A stretch of DNA of 46,968 bases from Lachnospiraceae bacterium. GTDB lineage: Bacteria; Bacillota; Clostridia; Lachnospirales; Lachnospiraceae. The position numbers and the translations under genes are program-made. The notes below the pieces were generated by a model that saw only the letters and a list, made by a program, of their open reading frames with translations, did no database searches and was not told the origin of the DNA. Each line of letters begins with the position of its first letter. The first letter of the stretch is position 1. The stretch is taken from contig JAAWKM010000008.1 in NCBI GenBank assembly GCA_022797375.1, forward strand, positions 1 through 46,968, in the 5' to 3' direction. Shown here piece after piece: positions 1 to 8,288 of the stretch.

Positions 1-1
1 A

Positions 2-613
2 GATACAAATATAAATAATATACATAAACAGATGGAAATTTATTCTTTTTCATTAAACCTTGACAAAAATAACCATGTAAAATTAAAATGGAATAAAAAC
101 CAGGATGCATCAGGGTATATTATTTACCGTTCGGTAAAACGTAATAAAAATTATGTGAAAATACATACAATAAAAAATCCTTCAAAGAACTTTTACACTG
201 ATAAAAAAGTTTCTCCAAATAAAAAATATTATTACCGTATATGTGCATATAAACTATATGGAAAGATAAAATATCCTGGCAGGTACAGCAGTATACAAAG
301 TATAAAGACATTGTATCTTATTAAGCCAGAGATTAAGGCTTCTAGTGGAAAGACGGCAAGTAAGGTAAGGTATATACAACTGGATTTAAAAAAATACAGT
401 GGCACAGATATTGCTATTTACATTAAAAACAATAATAAAAAGTATAAACGCCTGGAACTTACAGAAAGTTCTATAAAAAAATATAATGCTTCTTTTAAGT
501 TAAGGTATAATAGCAAGAAGAAAACCTGCTGTCTTAAAGTAAAAACATTTATTAAGAAAAACGGGAAAAAATATTATAGTGCCTTTTCAAATATAGCAAA
601 GGTTAAAATGTAG
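2..613 (+). CDS. Fibronectin type III-like surface protein, C-terminal part (5' end outside window)
   Basis: The reading frame is open to the left edge of the window, so this is the end of a longer protein; the first Met inside the window is at 32. A fibronectin type III-like unit is visible: LKWNKNQDASGYIIYR, then a tyrosine-rich strand with YYYRICAY, the usual pattern of modules in secreted Clostridia proteins. A second beta-rich stretch follows and ends in KVKM without sortase motif or membrane helix. The region is very rich in Lys, Tyr and Asn and more AT-rich than the housekeeping genes that follow. Such modules usually act as spacers or carbohydrate/wall-contact domains in extracellular enzymes; the catalytic part, if any, lies outside the window. 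The function of the whole protein cannot be told from this fragment. Confidence 0.6.
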   Translation, partial: DTNINNIHKQMEIYSFSLNLDKNNHVKLKWNKNQDASGYIIYRSVKRNKNYVKIHTIKNPSKNFYTDKKVSPNKKYYYRICAYKLYGKIKYPGRYSSIQSIKTLYLIKPEIKASSGKTASKVRYIQLDLKKYSGTDIAIYIKNNNKKYKRLELTESSIKKYNASFKLRYNSKKKTCCLKVKTFIKKNGKKYYSAFSNIAKVKM

Positions 614-620
614 GCAGTAA

Positions 621-657
621 AATTCCCAGGGCTTTCCACAGACCTGGGAATTTTTAT
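621..657. terminator. Bidirectional rho-independent terminator between convergent genes
   Basis: A 10-bp perfect stem (621-630 with 643-652) around a 12-nt loop is followed by a T run on the plus strand and has an A run before it. It can therefore end both the fibronectin-like gene and the convergent response regulator. Confidence 0.85.
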
Positions 658-683
658 ATCAGAGTAATATATAATATTAAAAC

Positions 684-1421
684 TTATAGTTTGTTTATTT
701 TAGAAAAATATTTTATAAATGCCTGGTTTACATCTTTGTGAAGCCGTCTGCTTACAGGAATATGGCTGCCTGTATCAAATGTTACTTCTGTTTTTCCAAT
801 ATGGTGTATATTTGGTATTGAACATAGATATGAACGGTGGCACCTGGTAAAATTTTTCGCTTTGACAATAGTTTCTAATTCCGAAATGCTTTCTGATACT
901 TCAAGAAGTTTTGTGTTTTTAATGCCATTTTCTTTTGAAAACAATTCAATAATGCATCCATGCCCCCTGGCTTCAATGTAATTAATCTGGTTTGTCATGA
1001 TTTTATGCACTTCATCTTTGGAATGTACAAGTATAAAGCTGTTTTCTTTTTTCCTATTAAAGATTTTATCCATACATACATATATTTTACTTTTATTAAC
1101 TGGTTTGACAAGATAGTGCATAGCCTCAACATCATAGCCTTCTTCCATATAACCAGTAATTCCTGTAGTAAAAATTATATTAACTATATTGTCTTTTTTT
1201 CTGACTGTCCTGGCCATTTCCACGCCATTCATTTTCTGCATCTGGATATCAATAAAAAGTACATCAAAACCAAGCCCTGGTTCCCATTCAAATAAAAAAT
1301 TTTCTGCATCTGGATATTTGTTTATTTCAATAATAATATTTTTATTACTGCTCCATTCAAGAAGGTATTTTTCGAGTAAATCTGCATGGATTTCATCGTC
1401 TTCTATAATTGCTGCTTTCAT
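684..1421 (-). CDS. LytTR-family response regulator (AgrA/LytR type), orphan
   Basis: Cytoplasmic two-component response regulator. Residues 1-120 form a receiver domain with the acidic pair in IIEDDE (Asp8/Asp9), phospho-acceptor Asp58 in LFIDIQM, Thr85/Thr86 and Lys106 in LVKPV. Residues from about 130 to 240 match the LytTR DNA-binding domain (FTRCHRSYLCSIPNI, then HIPVSRR). The 245-residue length is normal for the AgrA/ComE/VirR group, which usually answers to a membrane histidine kinase and controls peptide signalling, bacteriocin or cell-surface genes. No histidine kinase or signal-peptide gene lies beside it, so its partner must be elsewhere. It ends at a terminator shared with the convergent upstream gene. 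On the minus strand GGGGA lies about 7 nt before the ATG. Confidence 0.9.
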   Translation of the reverse strand: MKAAIIEDDEIHADLLEKYLLEWSSNKNIIIEINKYPDAENFLFEWEPGLGFDVLFIDIQMQKMNGVEMARTVRKKDNIVNIIFTTGITGYMEEGYDVEAMHYLVKPVNKSKIYVCMDKIFNRKKENSFILVHSKDEVHKIMTNQINYIEARGHGCIIELFSKENGIKNTKLLEVSESISELETIVKAKNFTRCHRSYLCSIPNIHHIGKTEVTFDTGSHIPVSRRLHKDVNQAFIKYFSKINKL

Positions 1422-1580
1422 AAATATTCCCCATTTTTAATTATTTTGTATTTTGTTTAAAATAAAAAAGGTATTATAGTATAATCTACTTAGGATTTTT
1501 TAATTAGCAGGTTATATTGTACTGGCAATATGTATTATATCTTATTTAGCAGGCACAGGCAATAATAATATAATACAGCC
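1422..1580. other. AT-rich spacer upstream of the response regulator
   Basis: About 160 bases, very AT-rich, with no open frame worth calling. TATACT/TATAAT-like hexamers on the minus strand near 1475-1485 could serve the response regulator, but I see no matching -35 hexamer, so no promoter is called. Confidence 0.4.
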
Positions 1581-1700
1581 GCGTCCGTTTCATAAAAATC
1601 CCCATGCCGTGCTTTGCACGGCACAAATAGTAATGAAAAATGCTGTCTTAGAATCATTTTTCACACTATTTCCAGTTATCCTGTGCTGGCAGATGGACGC
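1581..1700 (-). repeat. Intergenic palindromic repeat, complete copy (family 1)
   Basis: Bounded by GCGTCC (1581-1586) and GGACGC (1695-1700). Inside are a 7-bp hairpin (1606-1612 with 1616-1622) and a longer hairpin with arms TGAAAAATG and CATTTTTCA near 1632-1662. About 100 bp matches, in the opposite orientation, the copy at 33854-33970. Its ends match the shorter copies at 13916-13984 and 24955-25011. The strand given is relative to the copy at 33854. Confidence 0.85.
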
Positions 1701-1719
1701 AGATTGTTAAAAAATATGC

Positions 1720-1748
1720 TTGACATATACCAGGAATAGATATATAGT
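1720..1748 (+). promoter_or_regulatory. Sigma-A-type promoter of metK leader
   Basis: A perfect -35 TTGACA at 1720-1725, a 17-nt spacer and TATAGT at 1743-1748. Transcription would start near 1755, just before the SAM riboswitch. The repeat element ends only 20 bp upstream. Confidence 0.85.
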
Positions 1749-1778
1749 ATTTATATATTAAAAGAATATTGTAAAAGT

Positions 1779-1876
1779 CTCTTATTAAGAGTGGCGGAGA
1801 GTTAAGGCTCTGTGAAACCACGGCAACCCCCTAAAAAGGAAGGTGCTAATCTGAGCGGGCAACCGAACAATAAGAG
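1779..1876 (+). ncRNA. SAM-I (S-box) riboswitch aptamer
   Basis: The P1 helix is formed by CTCTTATT (1779-1786) and AATAAGAG (1869-1876). Conserved S-box core segments occur in order: AAGAGTGGCGGAGAG, TGTGAAACCACGGCAACC, AAGGTGCTAAT and GAGCGGGCAACCG. It lies in the leader of metK and is followed by a terminator, the classic arrangement in Firmicutes in which bound S-adenosylmethionine shuts off its own synthesis by premature termination. Confidence 0.97.
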
Positions 1877-1889
1877 GAGTTGTTATATC

Positions 1890-1918
1890 AAGTCCGCATT
1901 ATTGTGGGCTTATTTTTT
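1890..1918 (+). terminator. Riboswitch-controlled terminator of the SAM-I leader
   Basis: A 9-bp stem including two G-U pairs (1890-1898 with 1903-1911) closes a 4-nt loop and is followed by a T-rich run. It sits 13 nt after P1 of the aptamer, as expected for the expression platform of an S-box leader. Confidence 0.85.
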
Positions 1919-2043
1919 ATTTTGCAGGAAATTATGTACTATAAAACATACAACACAAGTATAACAAAGACAAGTTAAAGTAATACCTGGCTTACTGCCC
2001 GCAGGTATTATATAAACAGGTGGCAGATGAAAAGAGGTATAAT

Positions 2044-3231
2044 ATGGAGAGAAGATTATTTACATCCGAATCAGTTACAGAAGGGCATCCTGATAAAATA
2101 TGTGACAATATTTCTGATGCAGTTTTAGATGCGCTTATGGCACAAGACCCAATGAGCCGCGTAGCTTGTGAAACAGTTATTACTACAGACTATGTAATGG
2201 TAATGGGTGAGATTACTACTAAAGCACAAGTAGATTATGAAAAAATTGCACGTGAGACAATACGTGAAACTGGTTATGACAGTGATGAGAAAGGGTTTAA
2301 CTGTGATACATGCAAAGTGAATATACTGCTTGACCAGCAGTCTGCTGATATTGCAATGGGAGTTGACAAAGCACTAGAGGCTAAGGAAAACCAGATGAGT
2401 GATGCAGAAATTGATGCTATTGGTGCAGGTGACCAGGGAATGATGTTTGGTTTTGCAACAAATGAGACAGAAGAGTACATGCCATATCCAATATCGCTTG
2501 CGCATAAACTTGCACACAAACTTACAGAAACCAGGAAAGACGGGACTTTAAGCTATCTCCGTCCAGATGGGAAAAGCCAGGTTACGGTTGAATATGATGA
2601 AAAGGGCAAACCTGTACATATTGATACTGTAGTTATTTCATCACAGCATTCAGAGGAAGTAACACAGGAACAGATACATAAAGATATACGCAAATATGTA
2701 ATTGACCCTGTACTTCCAGCGGAACTTGCAGATGAAAAAACAAAATATTTTATTAACCCAACAGGCAGATTCGTTATAGGGGGGCCAAATGGTGACAGCG
2801 GGCTTACAGGACGTAAGATTATAGTAGATACATATGGTGGTTATGCACGTCACGGCGGCGGGGCATTTTCTGGAAAAGACTGTACAAAGGTTGACCGTTC
2901 AGCTGCTTATGCAGCGAGATATGTTGCAAAAAATATTGTAGCAGCAGGGCTTGCAGATAAATGTGAGATACAGCTTTCATATGCTATAGGTGTTGCACAG
3001 CCTACATCTGTAATGGCAGATACATTTGGCACAGGTAAACTTAGTGATGAAGAGCTTGTTGGCATAATACGTGACAACTTTGACCTGCGTCCAGCAGGAA
3101 TAATTAAAATGCTTGATTTGCGCAGGCCTGTTTACAGGCAGACAGCGGCCTATGGGCATTTTGGCCGCAATGACCTTGATTTGTCATGGGAAAAGACAGA
3201 TAAAGCAGAACTGTTAAAGAAATATCTGTAG
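2044..3231 (+). CDS. metK: S-adenosylmethionine synthetase
   Basis: Makes S-adenosylmethionine from methionine and ATP, the methyl donor for the several methyltransferases in this window. Family signatures are clear: [16 protein letters not shown] near the N-terminus, [12 protein letters not shown] in the middle (substrate loop) and [18 protein letters not shown] towards the C-terminus. I start at ATG 2044 because AAAGAGG lies at a good distance before it and it gives the usual 395 residues beginning [11 protein letters not shown]; an in-frame GTG at 2020 would add eight residues of no known value. Expression is controlled by the SAM-I riboswitch at 1779-1918. A terminator at 3395 separates it from cca. 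Confidence 0.97.
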   Translation: MERRLFTSESVTEGHPDKICDNISDAVLDALMAQDPMSRVACETVITTDYVMVMGEITTKAQVDYEKIARETIRETGYDSDEKGFNCDTCKVNILLDQQSADIAMGVDKALEAKENQMSDAEIDAIGAGDQGMMFGFATNETEEYMPYPISLAHKLAHKLTETRKDGTLSYLRPDGKSQVTVEYDEKGKPVHIDTVVISSQHSEEVTQEQIHKDIRKYVIDPVLPAELADEKTKYFINPTGRFVIGGPNGDSGLTGRKIIVDTYGGYARHGGGAFSGKDCTKVDRSAAYAARYVAKNIVAAGLADKCEIQLSYAIGVAQPTSVMADTFGTGKLSDEELVGIIRDNFDLRPAGIIKMLDLRRPVYRQTAAYGHFGRNDLDLSWEKTDKAELLKKYL

Positions 3232-3394
3232 TTATGGCAGCTTTCTGTTTTCTCCTTTATAAGAAATAGCAGGAATTTCAATTCTTTTATGAAGGGATGG
3301 ATTAACAGGACTAAGCTTAACAGAAGTGGCGGCTGGAACAGCTTGTATAAATATGCTATATTGCACAGTTATATTAATTATTATATTTTATAAT

Positions 3395-3430
3395 ATCTCC
3401 CATAATTGGTTTTATGGGAGATTTATTTTT
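3395..3430 (+). terminator. Rho-independent terminator after metK
   Basis: Perfect 11-bp stem (3395-3405 with 3412-3422), 6-nt loop, followed by a T-rich tail. Confidence 0.85.
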
Positions 3431-3441
3431 GGGCAGCTGGT

Positions 3442-3470
3442 TTGCATTGCTGGTAATTTTATGTTATCAT
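3442..3470 (+). promoter_or_regulatory. Candidate promoter of cca
   Basis: TTGCAT at 3442-3447, 17-nt spacer, TATCAT at 3465-3470. The -10 is good and the -35 weak. It lies between the metK terminator and cca, where a promoter is needed. Confidence 0.4.
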
Positions 3471-3543
3471 GTCTAAGATATGCTATTTATGGTATAGCAG
3501 AGAGAAAACCATTTATGCTGCGTAAGCAGCAAGGGGATTTATT

Positions 3544-4983
3544 ATGGAAATTATATTACCTGGGGATGTTTCATATATTATTAACAGACTGGAAGAAGCA
3601 GGCTATGAAGCATATGCAGTTGGCGGATGCGTAAGGGATACACTGCTTGGAAGGGAACCTTTAGACTGGGATATAACAACCTCAGCAGAGCCCTTATTTA
3701 TAAAATCATGTTTCCGGAGGACAGTTGACACAGGAATTAAGCATGGTACTGTTACAGTTATGATTGGTGGTACTGGATATGAAGTGACTACTTATAGGAT
3801 AGATGGGAAATATGAAGATGGAAGGCATCCTGAAAATGTTGAGTTTACAAGTAACCTGCGGCTTGACCTTGGACGAAGGGATTTTACAGTTAATGCGATG
3901 GCATATAATAACAAAAGCGGGCTTATAGATGAATTTAATGGTGTTAAAGATTTAAAAGACGGGATAATACGCTGCGTAGGCAATCCTGGCAGCAGGTTTG
4001 ATGAAGATGCACTCAGGATGTTAAGGGCAGTAAGGTTTTCGGGCCAGCTTGGGTTTACTATCGAAGAAAATACAAGGCAGGCGGCTACGGAAAGAGCAGA
4101 GAACCTTAAAAAGATTAGTGCAGAAAGAATAAGGACGGAACTCTCCAAGCTTCTTGTATCAAAGTATCCAGGGAAGATACGTGAAGCATATAATACTGGA
4201 ATGACAAAGGTTTTTCTGCCAGAATTTGATAAAATGATGGAAACTGTACAATATAACCCGCATCATATATATACTGTTGGTGAGCACTCTGTGCGTAGTG
4301 TGGAAATTATGGGCTGTTTTTTAAGGGAGGATGGTAACAGTATAAGGAACCATGTAAGTTTTGTCCCTGAAGGTGTGCTGGAACAGACAGAAAAACTTAG
4401 AACAGGGATTGATAAAAAGCACAAGCTTATGTTATGTATAGTAATGCTTTTACATGATGTTGCCAAGCCAGAAGTTATGACAGTTGATGAAAATGGTACA
4501 GGGCATTTTTATGGCCATCCACAGAAGGGTGAAGAAATGGCAGAAGGTATTTTAAAAAGACTTTCATTTGATAATAATACGGTTTCGGTTGTGAAAAGGC
4601 TTATAAAGTACCATGATTACAGGATTGTTCCAGTGAAACGTGCTGTGAGGAGGGCAGTTTCAAAAATAGGCAGGGATATTATGGAAATGCTGTTTCTTGT
4701 ACAGTATGCGGATATACTTGCACAAAACCCTGTAACATTTGAGGAAAAAGTTAAGAACCTTAAAAATGTAATTGGAAAATACAAGGAAATAATAGAGGAA
4801 GAAACACCTCTTTGTATAAAAGACCTGGATATAAATGGAAATGATTTGATTAGCGCAGGTATAAAACCTGGACCGGAAATAGGCAGGGTTTTGGGCATGC
4901 TGCTTGATATAGTCCTTGAGGAACCTGGACAGAATAAAAAGGATATATTGTTAAGCCATGCAAAGGAAATAGCTGGTGCTTAA
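3544..4983 (+). CDS. cca: CCA tRNA nucleotidyltransferase with HD domain
   Basis: Adds or repairs the 3' CCA end of tRNAs. The class II nucleotidyltransferase head is clear: GGCVRD (residues 27-32) and the catalytic DWD (Asp41, Asp43), then RRDFTVNAMAYN and the EDALRMLRAVRF helix. The second half carries an HD domain (LLHDVAKP, then GHFYGHPQKGEE), as in many bacterial CCA enzymes with phosphohydrolase activity; 479 residues is usual for this long form. AGGGG precedes the ATG, and a GCTGC-GTAA-GCAGC hairpin sits directly before that site. The end overlaps the open frame of the next gene, although the best start of that gene is 34 nt further on. Confidence 0.95.
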   Translation: MEIILPGDVSYIINRLEEAGYEAYAVGGCVRDTLLGREPLDWDITTSAEPLFIKSCFRRTVDTGIKHGTVTVMIGGTGYEVTTYRIDGKYEDGRHPENVEFTSNLRLDLGRRDFTVNAMAYNNKSGLIDEFNGVKDLKDGIIRCVGNPGSRFDEDALRMLRAVRFSGQLGFTIEENTRQAATERAENLKKISAERIRTELSKLLVSKYPGKIREAYNTGMTKVFLPEFDKMMETVQYNPHHIYTVGEHSVRSVEIMGCFLREDGNSIRNHVSFVPEGVLEQTEKLRTGIDKKHKLMLCIVMLLHDVAKPEVMTVDENGTGHFYGHPQKGEEMAEGILKRLSFDNNTVSVVKRLIKYHDYRIVPVKRAVRRAVSKIGRDIMEMLFLVQYADILAQNPVTFEEKVKNLKNVIGKYKEIIEEETPLCIKDLDINGNDLISAGIKPGPEIGRVLGMLLDIVLEEPGQNKKDILLSHAKEIAGA

Positions 4984-5017
4984 AAGAGCTATATACCGTA
5001 TGGAAGGAGATGGAAAG

Positions 5018-7162
5018 ATGGACTTTAATGTTAGATTTGACAAAATGTCTAAAGCTATGAAAACCCAGCTTTTTATAGATAATCTGACTATGATTTTTAA
5101 CCCGCAGGCATTATTCAGTGATGGAACGCCATTTTACAGAATACCATCAGAACCAGGTGAGAATGAGCTGGTAAGGATACGTTTCAGAAGTGCCAGGGAA
5201 AATGTAGATGAAGTTTACCTCGTCTGTGACAACAACAGGCAGATTATGGAAAAAACTTCCAATGACAGGCTTTTTGATTATTATGAAGGTACAATACAGC
5301 TTGGAACAGAGAAAGTGGAATATTATTTTGAAGTCCACAGCGGGCAGATTGTATGTTATTATAACAGTGTTGGTGTGTGCAGTGGTATTGAACCATATTA
5401 TAATTTCTTTATTACACCTTCATATAATACGCCTGACTGGGCTAAGGGTGCAATATTTTACCAGATATATGTTGACAGGTTTTACAACGGAGACCGTACT
5501 AATGATGTAGAAACAGATGAGTATATATATATAGGCGAAGGTACACAGAAAGTTACTGACTGGTTTAAATATCCTGCCGCAATGGGGGTAAGGGAATTTT
5601 ATGGTGGTGATATTGCTGGTGTAATGCAGAAGCTTGATTACCTGCAGAAACTAGGTGTTGATGCAATTTATTTAAACCCTGTATTTGTTTCACCTTCTAA
5701 CCATAAATATGATATACAAGATTATGATTATATAGACCCGCATTTTGGAAAGATTGTAAAAGATGAAGGGGAACTTTTAAAACGTGGGGATAACGGGGAG
5801 GTTATATGTAACCCTGTGAACCCGAATAAAGATGCAACACGCTATATCTGCCGTGTAACTGATAAGGAAAACCTTGAGGCAAGTAATGAAATGTTTGCAC
5901 ATTTTGTGGAAGAGGTCCACAAGAGAGGCATGAAAGTTATACTTGATGGTGTATTTAACCATTGTGGTTCTTTTAATAAATGGCTTGACAGGGAATGCAT
6001 ATATGAAAATGCAGAAGGTTATGCAAAGGGTGGTTTTGTTGCAGGTGACAGCCCTTACCGTTCATTTTTTAAATTTTATGAGGACAAATGGCCATATAAT
6101 ACACATTATGACGGCTGGTGGGGGCATGACACACTGCCAAAGCTGAATTATGAGGAATCACCAGAACTTTTTAATTATATTATGAGAATTGCACGTAAAT
6201 GGGTTTCACCTCCATATAATGTAGACGGATGGAGGCTTGACGTGGCAGCAGACCTTGGAAATTCTCCTGATTTTAACCATTATTTCTGGCAGGAGTTCCG
6301 AAAGAATGTTAAAGAGGCAAACCCGGAAGCCATAATACTTGCAGAGCATTATGGCGACCCTACAGACTGGCTGCGCGGGGGACAGTGGGACACTGTTATG
6401 AACTATGATGCATTTATGGAGCCTGTAACATGGTTTCTTACAGGTGTAGAAAAGCACAGTGATGAATACCGTGGTGACCTGCTTGGAAATGCAGATGCAT
6501 TTTTTGGTTCAATGCGTAATTTTATGACAAGGTTCAGTACACAGTCACTACAGGTTGCAATGAATGAGCTTTCAAACCATGACCATTCAAGGTTCCTTAC
6601 ACGTACTAACAAGAAAGTAGGCAGAACAGCAACATTAGGACCAGAGGCGGCAAATGAGGGTGTTGACAAAGCGGTGTTCCGTATTGCTGTAATGATGCAG
6701 ATGACATGGCCGGGTGCGCCTACAATATATTATGGTGATGAGGCAGGTCTTTGCGGATGGACTGACCCTGATAACAGGCGTACTTACCCCTGGGGGCATG
6801 AAGACCATGAGCTTATAGAGTACCACAGGGAGCTTATACGTATACACAAGGATTACCAGGTATTAAAGACTGGCTCAATACTTTTCCTTAATGGTGAATA
6901 CCAGCTTATAAGTTATGGCAGGTTTGATGAAAATGACAGGATAGTTGTAATTGTCAATAGCAGTGAAGAAACCAGGAATTTAAGTATACCTGTATGGCGT
7001 CTTGGAATGGTTGACAATACACATATGGCAAGACTTATGATAACAAGCAGGGACGGCTATTCAGATGAAGCCAGATTATATTCTCTGGAAGGTGGAATTC
7101 TTAATGTAGAATGCCCTCCAATGTCAGGAGCTATTATAAAAGATATTAAAAACCAGGTATAG
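5018..7162 (+). CDS. GH13 alpha-glycosidase, neopullulanase/cyclomaltodextrinase type
   Basis: Hydrolyses alpha-glucans or maltodextrins. Residues 1-135 look like the N-terminal beta-sandwich (CBM34-like) of neopullulanase-type enzymes. The barrel then follows: DGVFNHCG (310-317), DGWRLDVA with nucleophile Asp408, acid/base Glu443 in ILAEHYGD, and NHD (520-522) with the third catalytic Asp522. A short all-beta C-terminal domain ends the protein. No signal peptide is visible, so it probably works on imported maltodextrins in the cytoplasm. I start at 5018 because AAGGAG lies 8 nt before it; the open frame reaches back to 4976, overlapping cca. The natural substrate cannot be decided here. Confidence 0.92.
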   Translation: MDFNVRFDKMSKAMKTQLFIDNLTMIFNPQALFSDGTPFYRIPSEPGENELVRIRFRSARENVDEVYLVCDNNRQIMEKTSNDRLFDYYEGTIQLGTEKVEYYFEVHSGQIVCYYNSVGVCSGIEPYYNFFITPSYNTPDWAKGAIFYQIYVDRFYNGDRTNDVETDEYIYIGEGTQKVTDWFKYPAAMGVREFYGGDIAGVMQKLDYLQKLGVDAIYLNPVFVSPSNHKYDIQDYDYIDPHFGKIVKDEGELLKRGDNGEVICNPVNPNKDATRYICRVTDKENLEASNEMFAHFVEEVHKRGMKVILDGVFNHCGSFNKWLDRECIYENAEGYAKGGFVAGDSPYRSFFKFYEDKWPYNTHYDGWWGHDTLPKLNYEESPELFNYIMRIARKWVSPPYNVDGWRLDVAADLGNSPDFNHYFWQEFRKNVKEANPEAIILAEHYGDPTDWLRGGQWDTVMNYDAFMEPVTWFLTGVEKHSDEYRGDLLGNADAFFGSMRNFMTRFSTQSLQVAMNELSNHDHSRFLTRTNKKVGRTATLGPEAANEGVDKAVFRIAVMMQMTWPGAPTIYYGDEAGLCGWTDPDNRRTYPWGHEDHELIEYHRELIRIHKDYQVLKTGSILFLNGEYQLISYGRFDENDRIVVIVNSSEETRNLSIPVWRLGMVDNTHMARLMITSRDGYSDEARLYSLEGGILNVECPPMSGAIIKDIKNQV

Positions 7163-7258
7163 GGTAATTATTTATATAGGAATGCACTATGCTTTTGGGA
7201 ATATATTTAATGCCGGACCGGATTATTAATTCTTCCTGTCTGGCAGAACGGAGGAAAA

Positions 7259-8200
7259 ATGTTTAATTTAATACAAGTATTTTGTGCACGTGATATTACA
7301 GCTTTAATACGTGCACTTCCAGGTTCAGCGGCACAGGGGCTTATATGGGGGATTATGGCAATAGGCGTGTTCCTTACATATAAAATCCTGGATTTTGCAG
7401 ACCTTACAGTTGATGGTACACTTGGAACAGGTGGTGCAGTTACAGTTATGCTTATACTTGCAGGTTTTCCACCAGTTGTGGCGGTCGGGATTGCCTGTCT
7501 TGCAGGTATGCTTGCAGGTATAGTAACAGGTATATTACATACGGTTTTTGGTATACCTGCAATCCTTTCAGGAATACTGACACAGATTGCACTTTATTCT
7601 GTAAACCTGAATATTGCGCAGGGCAGGGCAAACCAGGCTGTAAGTGTAGATATGTATAACCTTGTAGTTTCAGGGAGGGATAACCCTCTTACAATATTAA
7701 AAGTTGTTGGAATGCTGGTTGTAATAATTGCACTGCTATATTGGTTCTTTGGTACAGAAATAGGTTTTACATTAAGGGCAACGGGCTGTAATGAGAATAT
7801 GTCACGTGCGCAGGGTATAAACACGTCTGTAGCCAAAGTTATTGCACTTGCATTTTCAAACGGGCTTGTAGGGCTTTCAGGAGGCATACTGGCACAGTAC
7901 CAGGGGAATTTTGACGTAAATATGGGACGTGGCGCTATTGTTATAGGGCTTGCGTCAGTTATTATAGGTGAGGTTATAGGTGAAGCATTATTTGGTAAAA
8001 GGCTTAACTTCTCAGCAAAACTGGCATTTGTTGCCGTGGGGAGCATTATTTACTATGTAGTAATACAGTTTGTATTGTGGCTTGGGCTTCCTACTATTGA
8101 TATGAAACTGTTCTCTGCCATAGTAGTTGCAATATTCCTTGCAGTACCTTATATGCGTGCAAGGTCTAAAAATTCATACAGAAAGGCAGCTAAAAGCTGA
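7259..8200 (+). CDS. ABC transporter permease (TrpY/COG4120-like)
   Basis: Integral membrane protein with roughly eight hydrophobic segments. The fold and sequence style (LDFADLTVDGTLGTGGAVT, GFTLRATGCNENMSRAQGI, GLASVIIGE) are those of the permeases in the TrpXYZ/BMP-like importer group. Known members in Gram-positives take up tryptophan or related small molecules. It starts with a strong GGAGG five nt before the ATG. The ATPase follows after 88 nt. The substrate-binding lipoprotein that normally heads such operons is absent here: the upstream gene is a glycosidase. There is no T-box in the 96-nt leader, so tryptophan control is not supported and the substrate is unknown. Confidence 0.85.
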   Translation: MFNLIQVFCARDITALIRALPGSAAQGLIWGIMAIGVFLTYKILDFADLTVDGTLGTGGAVTVMLILAGFPPVVAVGIACLAGMLAGIVTGILHTVFGIPAILSGILTQIALYSVNLNIAQGRANQAVSVDMYNLVVSGRDNPLTILKVVGMLVVIIALLYWFFGTEIGFTLRATGCNENMSRAQGINTSVAKVIALAFSNGLVGLSGGILAQYQGNFDVNMGRGAIVIGLASVIIGEVIGEALFGKRLNFSAKLAFVAVGSIIYYVVIQFVLWLGLPTIDMKLFSAIVVAIFLAVPYMRARSKNSYRKAAKS

Positions 8201-8209
8201 TAATGGTAA

Positions 8210-8233
8210 CAATGCCTTCACATACAGGCGTTG
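8210..8233 (+). promoter_or_regulatory. Intercistronic hairpin between permease and ATPase
   Basis: An 8-bp stem (8210-8217 with 8226-8233, one G-U pair) with an 8-nt loop and no T tail. It may affect mRNA processing; no stronger statement is possible. Confidence 0.35.
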
Positions 8234-8288
8234 GGCAAAATGATTTCCTGGTTCTGGTATTCAGAATTGGGAAAATTGGGGGATAAAT

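Larger units (their letters stand above)
3232..3543 (+). other. metK-cca intergenic region
   Basis: Holds the metK terminator (3395-3430), a candidate promoter (3442-3470) and a small GUAA-tetraloop hairpin (3516-3531) just before the cca ribosome binding site. An open frame at 3326-3634 crosses the terminator hairpin and the start of cca and is not believed. Confidence 0.6.

Noticed and set aside
960-1440. Plus-strand open frames opposite the response regulator
   Set aside because: Shadows of the LytTR regulator gene, with no ribosome binding site or known motif.
2020-2043. GTG start eight codons upstream for metK
   Set aside because: AAAGAGG fits ATG 2044, and family proteins begin close to the FTSESV segment.
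3326-3634. 102-residue open frame between metK and cca
   Set aside because: It runs through the metK terminator hairpin and overlaps the start of cca; composition is unlike a real protein.
7163-7258. T-box leader expected if the ABC genes were a tryptophan transporter
   Set aside because: The leader is only 96 nt and has no T-box sequence or specifier stem.
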